Below are positions 32,976 through 41,739 of a stretch of 64,000 nt of DNA, piece after piece. The DNA lies in contig SVNR01000002.1 of the NCBI GenBank assembly GCA_015066815.1, forward strand, positions 1 through 64,000. Reading direction: 5' to 3'. A program made the position numbers and the translations under genes. This DNA comes from Ruminococcus sp. (GTDB lineage: Bacteria; Bacillota; Clostridia; Oscillospirales; Ruminococcaceae). The number at the start of each line of letters is the position of its first letter. Within the stretch, counting starts at the first letter, position 1. Under the pieces are notes generated by a model. The model searched no databases, was not told the DNA's origin, and was given only the letters and a program-made list of their open reading frames with translations.

Positions 32976-34425
32976 AAAAAATCCGGCAAAAAAACACAGT
33001 CTCAGTATAAAGCATCATATTTTTCTGAGCTATGTCATGCTTATAGCTTTTGTTATTTTTCTACTCTGGATAATACAGATACTCTATATCCAGAAGTTTT
33101 ATGAAAACCTCAGGATATACTCTGCTGAGGATACTGCCAGAAGCATAACTGATATGTACCGTGATAACGAACCTTCAAACGAGGACGAGTTCATAAGCCT
33201 TATGGAGTCGTTTGATTCACTCGCAAACCGTGACGATCATTCGTACATGATAATAGATAACTACTACACCTTAGTGCATGAGAACAACGATTCGATATCC
33301 CACCAGTTCACCAGAAATGAAATAGATTTTTTCCAGCGCAACGCAAATGTAAAAAACGGATACTATATGACATGCGTAGACGGAACCATGAGCAACAGCA
33401 AGATCGTTATAATCTGCTCTGTTCTGAAGGACTCAAAGGGAAACACAGACGGCTATCTTATTCTCAACTCACTTATCACTCCTGTAAGCACCACAATAAC
33501 CATGCTAAAGCAAAGTACCTTCCAGATATCCATAATACTTATACTCATATCTGCTGTACTTTCGGTTATAATGTCACGCCGTATAGCAAATCCCATTCAG
33601 AAAATAACCGAGTCTGCCACAAGACTTGCAAAGGGCGAATACAAAACAGAGTTTGACGGCGGGGATTTTTATGAGACCAGACAGCTTGCCTCTACTCTGA
33701 ACTATGCGTCCTCAGAAATCTCAAAAATAGACGAGCTTCAGCGTGATCTTATCGCAAACGTATCTCACGATCTCCGTACTCCTCTGACCATGATAAAGGC
33801 ATACGCAGAAATGATACGTGACCTTTCAGGTGACCGAAAGGAAAAACGTGAGGAGCATCTGAAAATAATCATAGATGAAACCGACAGACTCGCCCTGCTT
33901 GTAAACGATATGCTCGATCTGTCAAAGCTTGAAAACGGAAGCCATACACTCAATTATACAAGCTTCGACATAAACTCAAAGCTTAAGGATATAATAGATC
34001 GATACAAGGGCTTTTCAGGGGCAATGGGATACACTATAAACTTCTCAGACGATACACCCGCACCGGTAAAATGCGATATGGTAAAAATAGAACAGGTCAT
34101 CTATAACCTTATAAACAACGCCGTAAACTATACAGGTGAAGACAGACAGGTGTATATCACTCAGACTATAGAAGAAGATTTTGTAAAAATAACAGTCAGA
34201 GATACCGGAAAAGGAATATCCGAGGAAAATATTCATCAGATATTTGACAAGTACTACCGATGCGAAAAAACAAGACGTGAGGTAGTCGGCACGGGTCTGG
34301 GACTCTCCATAGTAAGAGCAATACTAAAAGCGCACAATTTCCCGTTCGGCGTTCAGAGCACTCCGGGAGCCGGCACATCATTCTGGTTCAAGGTAAAACG
34401 TGACAAAGAATCCATATGCCTCTGA
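32962..34425 (+). CDS. Sensor histidine kinase
   Basis: Membrane kinase of 487 residues: first membrane helix about 22-42, extracytoplasmic sensor of about 145 residues, second helix about 190-208, HAMP domain (SRRIANPIQKITESATRLAKG), dimerisation domain with phospho-His in ANVSHDLRTPLTMIKAYAEM (about residue 270), and HATPase domain with N box INNAVNY, G1 DTGKGISEE and G2 GTGLGLSIV. The start is a TTG inside the end of the response regulator gene, which indicates translational coupling. Signal sensed unknown. Confidence 0.92.
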   Translation: MKLNKKNPAKKHSLSIKHHIFLSYVMLIAFVIFLLWIIQILYIQKFYENLRIYSAEDTARSITDMYRDNEPSNEDEFISLMESFDSLANRDDHSYMIIDNYYTLVHENNDSISHQFTRNEIDFFQRNANVKNGYYMTCVDGTMSNSKIVIICSVLKDSKGNTDGYLILNSLITPVSTTITMLKQSTFQISIILILISAVLSVIMSRRIANPIQKITESATRLAKGEYKTEFDGGDFYETRQLASTLNYASSEISKIDELQRDLIANVSHDLRTPLTMIKAYAEMIRDLSGDRKEKREEHLKIIIDETDRLALLVNDMLDLSKLENGSHTLNYTSFDINSKLKDIIDRYKGFSGAMGYTINFSDDTPAPVKCDMVKIEQVIYNLINNAVNYTGEDRQVYITQTIEEDFVKITVRDTGKGISEENIHQIFDKYYRCEKTRREVVGTGLGLSIVRAILKAHNFPFGVQSTPGAGTSFWFKVKRDKESICL

Positions 34426-34465
34426 TATCATACTCTCGCTTCATAGGCTGCGTGTGTATGGTACT

Positions 34466-34560
34466 TACAGTAAAATATAGTAAACGAAAAAAGTATATTT
34501 TGTTCACTATCAGCCGATATGTACGGAGTGACCACAGGGAACGGATGTGTAAGTTAATGT
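34466..34560. repeat. Dispersed intergenic repeat, copy D
   Basis: TATAGTAAACGAAAAAAGTATATTTTGTTCACTATCAGCCGATATGTACGG ... GGATGTGTAAGTTAATGT. The core differs from copies A and B by a few changes that keep the TGTAC/GTGTA-type pairing partly intact. Confidence 0.6.
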
Positions 34561-34703
34561 TAATAAAATACAAAACCAAAACACAAAGCACAATTTTTGA
34601 TATGTTTGGCTTTTGATTTTATCATTTATTAACAATAGACAGTTAATCAATGGTTTTCACAAAACTTTCACAACACCCTCATACATCTTTCACGTACCGG
34701 CTT

Positions 34704-34887
34704 TATAATATAACCATACTCGATGAGGGAACGAAAGCAAGGTCCCCGAAAGATAATTCAATATCAACCAACATCTTCGAGTATTTAATTTTTCGGTATT
34801 TTACGTTTACCCCAACGTAGAATATAAATCCCCAATAATCCCTATATCATAACCAAAAACACTCCTTCTCGTAAGGAGTGTTTTTGG
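34704..34887 (+). ncRNA. Candidate small RNA with own terminator
   Basis: TATAAT at 34704-34709 (no convincing -35) is followed at the expected start by ATACTCGA, which pairs with TCGAGTAT at 34777-34784; the enclosed part contains GGGAACGAAAGCAAGGTCCCC. A strong terminator (CCAAAAACACTCCTT / AAGGAGTGTTTTTGG) ends it at 34887. No ORF lies inside, and both neighbours have their own ends, so this is an orphan transcription unit of about 170 bases. I could not match it to a known RNA family. It could also be only the end of the kinase operon transcript. Confidence 0.35.
34853..34887 (+). terminator. Strong intrinsic terminator
   Basis: CCAAAAACACTCCTT and AAGGAGTGTTTTTGG, 15-bp stem, five-base loop and T5 within the arm; ends either the candidate RNA or the two-component operon. 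Confidence 0.8.
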
Positions 34888-34925
34888 TTAACTACGATGT
34901 TTTATCCCGGATAAACAAAACTGAA

Positions 34926-34976
34926 TAAAAAACAGCAGCGAAAACTTTTTTTAGTTTTCGCTGCTGTTTTTTTATT
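34926..34976. terminator. Bidirectional terminator, end of the gene at 34981
   Basis: AAAAAACAGCAGCGAAAACT and AGTTTTCGCTGCTGTTTTTTT form a stem of about 19 bp with T runs on both strands, directly after the minus-strand stop. Confidence 0.85.
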
Positions 34977-34980
34977 TTTA

Positions 34981-35769
34981 TCAGTTTAAAAATCTTAGCT
35001 TACGCTTGTCCGGTGTAAAGTATCTGTATGCTTCACCCTCGTTTATAGCGTCAGTATGTCTGAATCTTATTTCACCGTTGATCTTGAGAATGTCTCCGTC
35101 CTTCTCGCTGGTACTCCACTCAGGAATAAGATTGAGATTGTTTTTTCTTATGTTATAGACAACTCTCTTATAGCCTTTTTCCTCAAAGGTTATGTTGCTG
35201 TAAACAATATCACCGTAATTAGGTTCTATGATCACTTTGGTCGTTCCTTCAGATGTGTCTGTGATATCAAGCACATAGCAGCGGTAGTTCTGCGACGGAG
35301 AAATCGATTCATGAGTTATAACATCAACCGTACTTCCCGCAAAAATAGAGATATAAAGATAATACACCAGTATGCATATTATATAGAGAAGAAGATATAT
35401 CGTACCGAGTATTGTTTTTAGTCCCTCTCCCGCTCCGCTGAAGAAAAACACCAGAACGGAAACTATCCCGAGCGGAATAAGAAGTATAAGGTTTTCCTTA
35501 CTGTAGTAAAGAATAACTACAGGCAGATAAAAAAGTAATCCGAAAATTCCTGCTATCGAGGTGAGTATCTGTTTTCGGGTATACAGCATAGTTCCGCCGA
35601 ACAAAAGACCGAGAAAAATCTCAAGAATAACAAACGAGGTTTTGTTTGTTATTTTTATGTCGTAATAAAGCGACGAATACGCAAGAAATATCATCAGTCC
35701 TATGTACCCGATACTCAGCAGAGAAAGAATCCTCTTTACAAGCAGTTTGATATTTATGTTTTCAGGCAA
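34981..35769 (-). CDS. Membrane protein of unknown function
   Basis: Protein of 262 residues with about five membrane helices in the first 150 residues (LSIGYIGLMIFLAYSSLYY and following) and a C-terminal soluble domain of about 100 residues rich in beta strands (YRCYVLDITDTSEGTTKVIIEP, GDILKINGEIRFRH). The soluble part resembles small domains of unknown function that follow membrane anchors in Firmicutes, but I cannot name the family. Single gene between a two-component system and a VanZ-like gene; no evidence for co-transcription. Confidence 0.65.
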   Translation of the reverse strand: MPENINIKLLVKRILSLLSIGYIGLMIFLAYSSLYYDIKITNKTSFVILEIFLGLLFGGTMLYTRKQILTSIAGIFGLLFYLPVVILYYSKENLILLIPLGIVSVLVFFFSGAGEGLKTILGTIYLLLYIICILVYYLYISIFAGSTVDVITHESISPSQNYRCYVLDITDTSEGTTKVIIEPNYGDIVYSNITFEEKGYKRVVYNIRKNNLNLIPEWSTSEKDGDILKINGEIRFRHTDAINEGEAYRYFTPDKRKLRFLN

Positions 35770-35928
35770 AAATAAATTCCTCCTTAGTTCTGTTCTTATG
35801 TGTATAAAATCTGTTTAAAACAAACTGACTTCTATAATTATAACATTTTATAACTCCGGTTACAATACTTTTATTGAAAAATATTTTTCTTTATCCTTAC
35901 ATAATCGAAAAATATTGATTTTTATGTT

Positions 35929-35980
35929 ATATTATAGTAAAATATAGTGAACGAAAATATATTTTCATTCGCTATAAATA
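35929..35980. repeat. Short palindromic form of the dispersed repeat
   Basis: TATAGTAAAATATAGTGAACGAAAATATATTTTCATTCGCTATAAATA: arms ATAGTGAACGAAAAT and ATTTTCATTCGCTAT. Located in the leader of the VanZ-like gene. Confidence 0.6.
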
Positions 35981-36009
35981 CTGACTTTTTCAGAAATCAA
36001 GGAGTTTTT

Positions 36010-36519
36010 ATGTTAAAAAAAATTTTACTTATGCTTTGTCTTATAGGCTGTATGACCGTAATTTTCTTGTTCTCATCACAAAACGGTACACATTCGGGAA
36101 ATATCAGCGGAGGAGTTACTGAAACTCTTGCAAAAATATTTATAGACGGCTTCGAAGAGCTTTCACTCGAAAAGCAGAAGGAAATAGTAGAAGGTATGCA
36201 CTTTTATGTACGAAAAGCGGCACATTTTTCAATATATGCCGTTCTCGGCTTCTTCAGCTTTCTAAACGCTGATATATATCTGAAAAAAAAGCTCTCAAAG
36301 CTTCTTGCCTCGCTTTCCTTCTGCCTTATATACGCAGCGTCAGATGAAATGCATCAGCTTTTTACCGACGGAAGATGCGGCAGTCCCACAGATGTACTTA
36401 TTGATTTTTCCGGCTCTGCAGCAGGAAATGCAGCCGCTCTCCTGCTGATTTTCCTTGCAGCACATATCTCTCAAGGAAAAAAATCCACACCGGACCGTTC
36501 TGCGGCAGATCAATTATAG
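36010..36519 (+). CDS. VanZ-like membrane protein
   Basis: Membrane protein of 169 residues with about four helices and the VanZ-family motifs RKAAHFSIYAVLGF, the DEMHQLF box and GRCGSPTDVLIDFSGSAAG. VanZ of the vancomycin operon gives low teicoplanin resistance, but most family members have no known role and this gene is not in a van cluster. The ORF-track start at 35947 runs through a repeat; ATG at 36010 has AAGGAG and gives a proper first membrane helix. The neighbourhood of three penicillin-binding proteins makes a cell-envelope role plausible. Confidence 0.82.
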   Translation: MLKKILLMLCLIGCMTVIFLFSSQNGTHSGNISGGVTETLAKIFIDGFEELSLEKQKEIVEGMHFYVRKAAHFSIYAVLGFFSFLNADIYLKKKLSKLLASLSFCLIYAASDEMHQLFTDGRCGSPTDVLIDFSGSAAGNAAALLLIFLAAHISQGKKSTPDRSAADQL

Positions 36520-36553
36520 TGAACGACCATTTCATTTGTCGTTTACCATATAT
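36515..36553. repeat. Short palindromic form of the dispersed repeat
   Basis: TTATAGTGAACGACCATTTCATTTGTCGTTTACCATATA directly after the VanZ-like stop; arms TAGTGAACGAC and GTCGTTTACCA. Confidence 0.55.
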
Positions 36554-36676
36554 TGAACAAAAAAATATTTTTTCAGGACAAAAATAAAACATCATCATAC
36601 AAAACATATTGTTTTTCTCTTTGTTTTATACTATAATTATAGAAAAGACAGGGAGAAAAGGAGGATGTTTAACACT

Positions 36677-38887
36677 ATGAACGAACAATGCGGAAAAGCA
36701 GCAAAATTTTTCTGGATAATCATCACATCAATAACATCCACCGCCCTTATTCTGATAGTAACAGCTGTTATATTCTCTATATCAGCTGTATTCATAGCCT
36801 CAGACAAGCTTGAAAACGTCACTCAGATATCTATCCCCGAGCCTGAAAAGGAAAACTCTTCATATATTTATTGCATAAACAGCACAACAAATGAATATGA
36901 TCTTGTTTATAAGGTAACTCCGTACACGGGAAATATAAAAATAGAAACAGACGCCTCCTCCCTGCCCGAATACGTTAAAGGCGCTTTTATAAGTATAGAG
37001 GACGAACGCTTTTATTCCCATGACGGAATAGATATAAAAATGACCACCCTTGCGGTCATAAAGGAAATTCTGCGAAGCACAGGCTTTATGAACTCCGAGG
37101 TGACCGGAGGTTCAACAATTACACAGCAGCTTGTTAAAAACATCACCTCTGACAACGAGTTATCAATAGACAGAAAGCTCCGCGAAATATCAAGAGCAGT
37201 AACTCTCGAAACAAACTACACAAAAGAACAGATACTCGAAAAATACCTCAACATAATTTATTTTGGTCAGACAGAGCACGGATACAACATGTACGGAATA
37301 GAAGCTGCTTCCATAGGCTACTTCGGGAAGACTGCCTCGGAGCTTACAATAGCTGAGGCCGCTTGTCTTGCCGCAATACCTCAAAACCCTCACATGCGAA
37401 ACCCTCTCCTGAACCCTGAAGAGAACTCCGAAAGAAGACTCTACTGTCTGAGAAAGATGTTTCAGCTCGGTTATATATCAGCAGATGAGTATGAAAACGC
37501 AAAGCGCAGCAGACTAAGCTTTGTTTCTCCGGAAAACCTTTCCGGAAAGCTCGATATAGCTGAATGTACTATAGACTTTATAAACCCGGAGCCTACCCCA
37601 TGGTATGTTGATACTGCTCTTTCGGAGTTCTGTGATTATATATGCGAGCTTAAGAGCTTAAGCCGTGAGGACGGAATGAAGGAATTCATGAACGGAGGCT
37701 ATGAGCTTTTCCTGACTATTGACGACAGAGTCCAGGCAGAGCTTGAAAAAAACTTTTCAGACCACACTTTTTTTCCGCAGGAAACAGCAGTATATACTGA
37801 TGAAAACGGAAACATAACAGAGGAACAGGTCGAAGCCGCCGCAATAGTCATGGACTATAAAGGAAGTATAAAAGGTATCATAGGCGGGATAGGTCAGAAA
37901 CCCGGTTCTTTTTGCTGGAACAACGCAACAGACGCACACCGTCAGCCCGGATCTACTATAAAACCTGTTTCGACATACGGATACGCACTCGAAAACAACT
38001 TTATATCATGGTCGCACTTTTTCACTGATTCTCCCCTGCCGGCCGGAGTAGCCGACGCTTCAGAGTGGCCAAAAAACTATAACGGCATAACCTCCGGCGA
38101 AAGACTTCCGGTATATACCCTGCTTGCCGAATCATATAATACAACACCGGCGCAGATATGCAGCATGCTCGGAATACAGAATATATTTGATTTTTCCACT
38201 CAGAAAATGAAGCTCGGACTGAATCCCGATACAGATCTTACATACGCAGCCATGAGCATCGGGGCGACAGGCTCCGGACCGTCCCTTATGAACCTTGCAA
38301 ACGCATATATGCCGTTCGGAAACGGCGGAGTTTACTACGAGGCTCATATACTAAGCCGGATAAAAGACTCCTCCTCAAGCCGTGTATATCTTGAAAACAG
38401 CACTATAAAGGGCGAACAGGTCATAGGAGAAGATACGGCATATATTATGAACAAGCTTCTTCGTGAAGTTGTGTTAAACGGCACGGGAGAAAAAGCTCTT
38501 CTGAAAAACAAACAAAACGCAGGAAAAACCGGCACTACCGAAAACTACAGAGATATACTGTTTGTAGGGCTTACCGAAGACTTTGTTTCTGCCGTATGGA
38601 CAGGATATGAAAACGCAGAAAACCCATATGCACTCAGATACGCAAGCTCTGCACAGATATGGAAAAACGTTTTCGGAAACTTTGCTGACAGCTTCGTATC
38701 TGATGCTGTTTTTCCGGAATGCAGTTCAGTAATATACACTGAGTACTGCTCCGAAACCGGTCTGCCCGCCTCAAAAAAATGTATTCCGGGAGGAAAAGGC
38801 TACTACAAATCCGGAAACATAGAATACTGCAGCAAAAAACACAAGATGCCGGAAACAGAGGTCTCACCGTCATACTCCACAAATTAA
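36677..38887 (+). CDS. Class A penicillin-binding protein (transglycosylase/transpeptidase), copy 1
   Basis: Bifunctional peptidoglycan synthase of 736 residues. Short cytoplasmic tail and one membrane helix (about 10-40), GT51 domain with EDERFYSHDGID (catalytic Glu), GGSTITQQLVKN and AACLAAIPQNP, then a transpeptidase domain with the active Ser in QPGSTIKP, SYN and KTGTT. Both activities look intact. The ORF-track ATG at 36665 touches AAAGGAGG; the ATG at 36677 is better spaced. It lacks the long acidic N-terminal tail of the two PBPs that follow and is clearly more divergent from them than they are from each other. No terminator was seen after it. Confidence 0.9.
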   Translation: MNEQCGKAAKFFWIIITSITSTALILIVTAVIFSISAVFIASDKLENVTQISIPEPEKENSSYIYCINSTTNEYDLVYKVTPYTGNIKIETDASSLPEYVKGAFISIEDERFYSHDGIDIKMTTLAVIKEILRSTGFMNSEVTGGSTITQQLVKNITSDNELSIDRKLREISRAVTLETNYTKEQILEKYLNIIYFGQTEHGYNMYGIEAASIGYFGKTASELTIAEAACLAAIPQNPHMRNPLLNPEENSERRLYCLRKMFQLGYISADEYENAKRSRLSFVSPENLSGKLDIAECTIDFINPEPTPWYVDTALSEFCDYICELKSLSREDGMKEFMNGGYELFLTIDDRVQAELEKNFSDHTFFPQETAVYTDENGNITEEQVEAAAIVMDYKGSIKGIIGGIGQKPGSFCWNNATDAHRQPGSTIKPVSTYGYALENNFISWSHFFTDSPLPAGVADASEWPKNYNGITSGERLPVYTLLAESYNTTPAQICSMLGIQNIFDFSTQKMKLGLNPDTDLTYAAMSIGATGSGPSLMNLANAYMPFGNGGVYYEAHILSRIKDSSSSRVYLENSTIKGEQVIGEDTAYIMNKLLREVVLNGTGEKALLKNKQNAGKTGTTENYRDILFVGLTEDFVSAVWTGYENAENPYALRYASSAQIWKNVFGNFADSFVSDAVFPECSSVIYTEYCSETGLPASKKCIPGGKGYYKSGNIEYCSKKHKMPETEVSPSYSTN

Positions 38888-38952
38888 TTTTTGCAAAAAT
38901 ATTGTTTTACAGCTTTTTTTACAAAATACAAAGTGTTTCGAAGAAAATATAT

Positions 38953-38981
38953 TAACAAACACTTTATTCTGTGATATAATA
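38953..38981 (+). promoter_or_regulatory. Promoter for PBP copy 2
   Basis: TTAACA (38953-38958), 17-base spacer, TATAAT (38976-38981). The sequence around it (TTAACAAACA and TGATATAATAGTT) is nearly the same as the promoter of the methyltransferase gene at 44526-44554. Confidence 0.65.
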
Positions 38982-39036
38982 GTTTTAATTGTAAAAACAG
39001 CGTTACAAAGCGTTCTGCATCTGAAAGGAGTCCATA

Positions 39037-41583
39037 ATGGAAAACAAAGAAAACCAAAGCTTCTCCGATGACTATATCGATAAGCTCATAGATGAGATTG
39101 ATGATACCGGAGACGTTCTTGATGATATCAACGGTGACACTGAGCCCATAGAACAGGAGCCTGTGCACGATCAGACGGAGAAAGGCGAACAGAAGAACGA
39201 CAAAACAACAGAAGAAAATGAACTGCCGGATGACACGCGTACCTTTGGCGAACGGTTCAGGGAAAGAATGTCCGACATAAAAGAAGAACTTTCCGAACAG
39301 TACAAGGAAATTATCGATGATTTCTCAAAAGGCAGAAAATACCGAAAAATCCGCAGACAAAGAGAGTTTTACGGAGGCGATCCTCCGAAGTCAAAAAAAG
39401 TCCGTAATGTATATATAGGACTTTTTGCTGTCAAAAAACTCTTTTCCATTATCGGAACAACTGTTTTTTCACTTTTTCTTATTTTTATACTTACCGGCAC
39501 AATAGTCGGAACTGCTGTTGCGGTTTATCTTCTTGATTTTATTGATCAGACTCCGAGCGTTGTTCTTTCGGAGTTTAAACAGAACTTCGCCTCATACATC
39601 TATACCATGAACAAGCAAACCGAAGAGTATGAGCTTGCATACAAGGCCACCTCAGCATCACACGACATAAAGCTTGCAACAAACCTTGCCGAGCTTCCTG
39701 ATCATGTAAAGTTTGCTTTTGTATGTATAGAGGACGAGCGTTTTTACTCTCACGAGGGTGTTGACTACAAGAGAACAGCCGGCGCTATTATAAACCTTGC
39801 ACTCAAAACAATGGGTATGAACCGTGATATATACGGTGGTTCCACTATAACACAGCAGCTCATCAAGAACGTAACAAAAGACGATGAGCAGACGTGGGAA
39901 CGTAAGATGCGTGAAATATTCACCGCAATGAAGTTCGAGAAAAACTACACCAAGGATGATATACTCAGTGCCTACCTCAACGAGATCTACTTCAGCGAGA
40001 TAGACGACTACCATATGTACGGTATAGAAGCTGCTTCCATAGGCTACTTCGGAAAAACAGCTTCCGAGCTCACTATAGCTGAAGCTGCAGTTCTCGCAGC
40101 TATCCCGAAGGCTCCGAACGTATACAATCCTACTATCGACTTTGAACTTAACACCAAGAGAAAAAACACATGTCTCTACAAGATGTTCGAGCTCGGTGTT
40201 ATATCGGCAGACCAGTACGAAGAAGCTGTTGCACAGCCTATCCTCCTTACAACAATGCCCGGATTCAAAGAAAAGAACCCTGATTATATAAAGCTTACGG
40301 AGAGCGATGAAGACTTCCAGAATCCGGAGGTAAACTCATGGCCTGTAGATACAGCAATAAACGAGTTTGCTGAATACCTCATGGAGGTACACGGACTCGA
40401 AGGTATCGAAGAAGGCAGAAGCATGTTCAACAGCGGCGGATATAAGCTTTATCTTTCGGCAGATCTGGAGCTCCAGGCGCATCTTGACTACATGTTTGAG
40501 GACTGGGCATGCTTCCCGGAAGCACTTTCTGATGCAGATCCGGATACATACTCTGTGGATGAGCGCAGAGTTCAGGCAGCTCTTGCCGTAATGGACTACG
40601 AAGGTCATATACTCGGTATTGCAGGACAGATAGGTCCTAAAACGATAAGCCTCGGCTGGAACAAGGCTACACAGACTCATCGTCAGCCCGGTTCAACAAT
40701 AAAGCCTGTTACCACATACGGCTACGCACTCGAAAACGATCTTATCACATGGTCAAGTCACTTCTATGACAGACCACTCGCAGCAGGTGTTGCAACAGAG
40801 GAAGAATGGCCTATGAACTACGATGGATATCCATCAAAGGGATACTACCCTGTTGACTACTTCCTCAAGAACTCTCTCAACACACTCCCTGCACAGATAG
40901 TAAACACATACGGCAAGCAGGCAGTGTTTGACTTTGCTACCCAGAAGCTCCACCTTGACCTTGATCCTACAATGGACCTTGACTATTCACCTCTCTGTGT
41001 AGGCGGTACAAGTACAGGTCCTACAATGGTAAACCTTGCAAACGCTTATATGCCTTACGGAAACGGCGGCTTATACTACAAGGCAAGTATCATAAACAAG
41101 GCTGTTGACGTAAAAACAGGCGAAATCATAATAGATAACGAAAACAGACAAGGCGAACAGGCAGTTTCCGAAGATACCGCATATATCATGAACAAGCTTC
41201 TCCGCAAGGTAATAACAGACGGTACAGGTACGGCAGCTCAGCTCTGGAATGTGCCGGTTGCCGGAAAAACAGGTACAACTGAAGACTGGCGTGATATCAC
41301 GTTCGTAGGTCTTACTCCTGATACTGTTTCGGCTCTCTGGATAGGCTATGACGTCGGTATGAACAGATGGGCAATCGAAGGAGCAAACTCAGCCGGAATA
41401 TGGAAAAGAGTATATGGTAACTATGCAAACGAGCATGCAGTCAAGGGCGACTTCCCTGATTGTGAAACAGTTATAAAGAACGCAAGATACTGCTCATACT
41501 CAGGCAAGATAGCAACCTCAAGATGTCCGGGTGGAAACTACGGTTACTACAAATCAACAGATGAATACTGTTATGTACACTGA
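39037..41583 (+). CDS. Class A penicillin-binding protein, copy 2
   Basis: Peptidoglycan synthase of 848 residues. A cytoplasmic tail of about 125 residues, acidic then basic (RRQREFYGGDPPKSKKVRN), precedes one membrane helix (about 136-168). GT51 domain from about 200 to 390 with EDERFYSHEGVD (about 230) and GGSTITQQLIKN; transpeptidase domain with QPGSTIKP (about 552), SLN and KTGTTEDWRD (about 745), so both activities should work. The C-terminus contains conserved Cys residues (CETVIKNARYCSYSGK, SRCPGGNYGYYKS, EYCYVH). Followed by a terminator and then by a close paralogue, a tandem duplication. Confidence 0.93.
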   Translation: MENKENQSFSDDYIDKLIDEIDDTGDVLDDINGDTEPIEQEPVHDQTEKGEQKNDKTTEENELPDDTRTFGERFRERMSDIKEELSEQYKEIIDDFSKGRKYRKIRRQREFYGGDPPKSKKVRNVYIGLFAVKKLFSIIGTTVFSLFLIFILTGTIVGTAVAVYLLDFIDQTPSVVLSEFKQNFASYIYTMNKQTEEYELAYKATSASHDIKLATNLAELPDHVKFAFVCIEDERFYSHEGVDYKRTAGAIINLALKTMGMNRDIYGGSTITQQLIKNVTKDDEQTWERKMREIFTAMKFEKNYTKDDILSAYLNEIYFSEIDDYHMYGIEAASIGYFGKTASELTIAEAAVLAAIPKAPNVYNPTIDFELNTKRKNTCLYKMFELGVISADQYEEAVAQPILLTTMPGFKEKNPDYIKLTESDEDFQNPEVNSWPVDTAINEFAEYLMEVHGLEGIEEGRSMFNSGGYKLYLSADLELQAHLDYMFEDWACFPEALSDADPDTYSVDERRVQAALAVMDYEGHILGIAGQIGPKTISLGWNKATQTHRQPGSTIKPVTTYGYALENDLITWSSHFYDRPLAAGVATEEEWPMNYDGYPSKGYYPVDYFLKNSLNTLPAQIVNTYGKQAVFDFATQKLHLDLDPTMDLDYSPLCVGGTSTGPTMVNLANAYMPYGNGGLYYKASIINKAVDVKTGEIIIDNENRQGEQAVSEDTAYIMNKLLRKVITDGTGTAAQLWNVPVAGKTGTTEDWRDITFVGLTPDTVSALWIGYDVGMNRWAIEGANSAGIWKRVYGNYANEHAVKGDFPDCETVIKNARYCSYSGKIATSRCPGGNYGYYKSTDEYCYVH

Positions 41584-41639
41584 TAGAAAAACTTTTGTAT
41601 AAAAACACTCTGATTATTATAACCACATCTTAATCACAA

Positions 41640-41679
41640 AACAGCACAGAGTTAAGTTTAAGCTCTGTGCTGTTTTTTT
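41640..41679 (+). terminator. Terminator after PBP copy 2
   Basis: AACAGCACAGAG pairs with CTCTGTGCTGTT followed by TTTTTA. A degenerate version of the same hairpin follows copy 3. Confidence 0.85.
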
Positions 41680-41716
41680 AGTAAACGATATATCTATTCA
41701 CAGTTTACTATAAAAA
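41678..41716. repeat. Short palindromic form of the dispersed repeat
   Basis: TTAGTAAACGATATATCTATTCACAGTTTACTATAA between PBP copies 2 and 3; arms TAGTAAAC and GTTTACTA. Confidence 0.55.
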
Positions 41717-41739
41717 CAACAAAAAGGAAGGAATACAAA

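Noticed and set aside
39658-40680. Minus-strand ORFs opposite the PBP genes
   Set aside because: Shadow ORFs repeated in both PBP copies; sequence is fully explained by the plus-strand coding frames.
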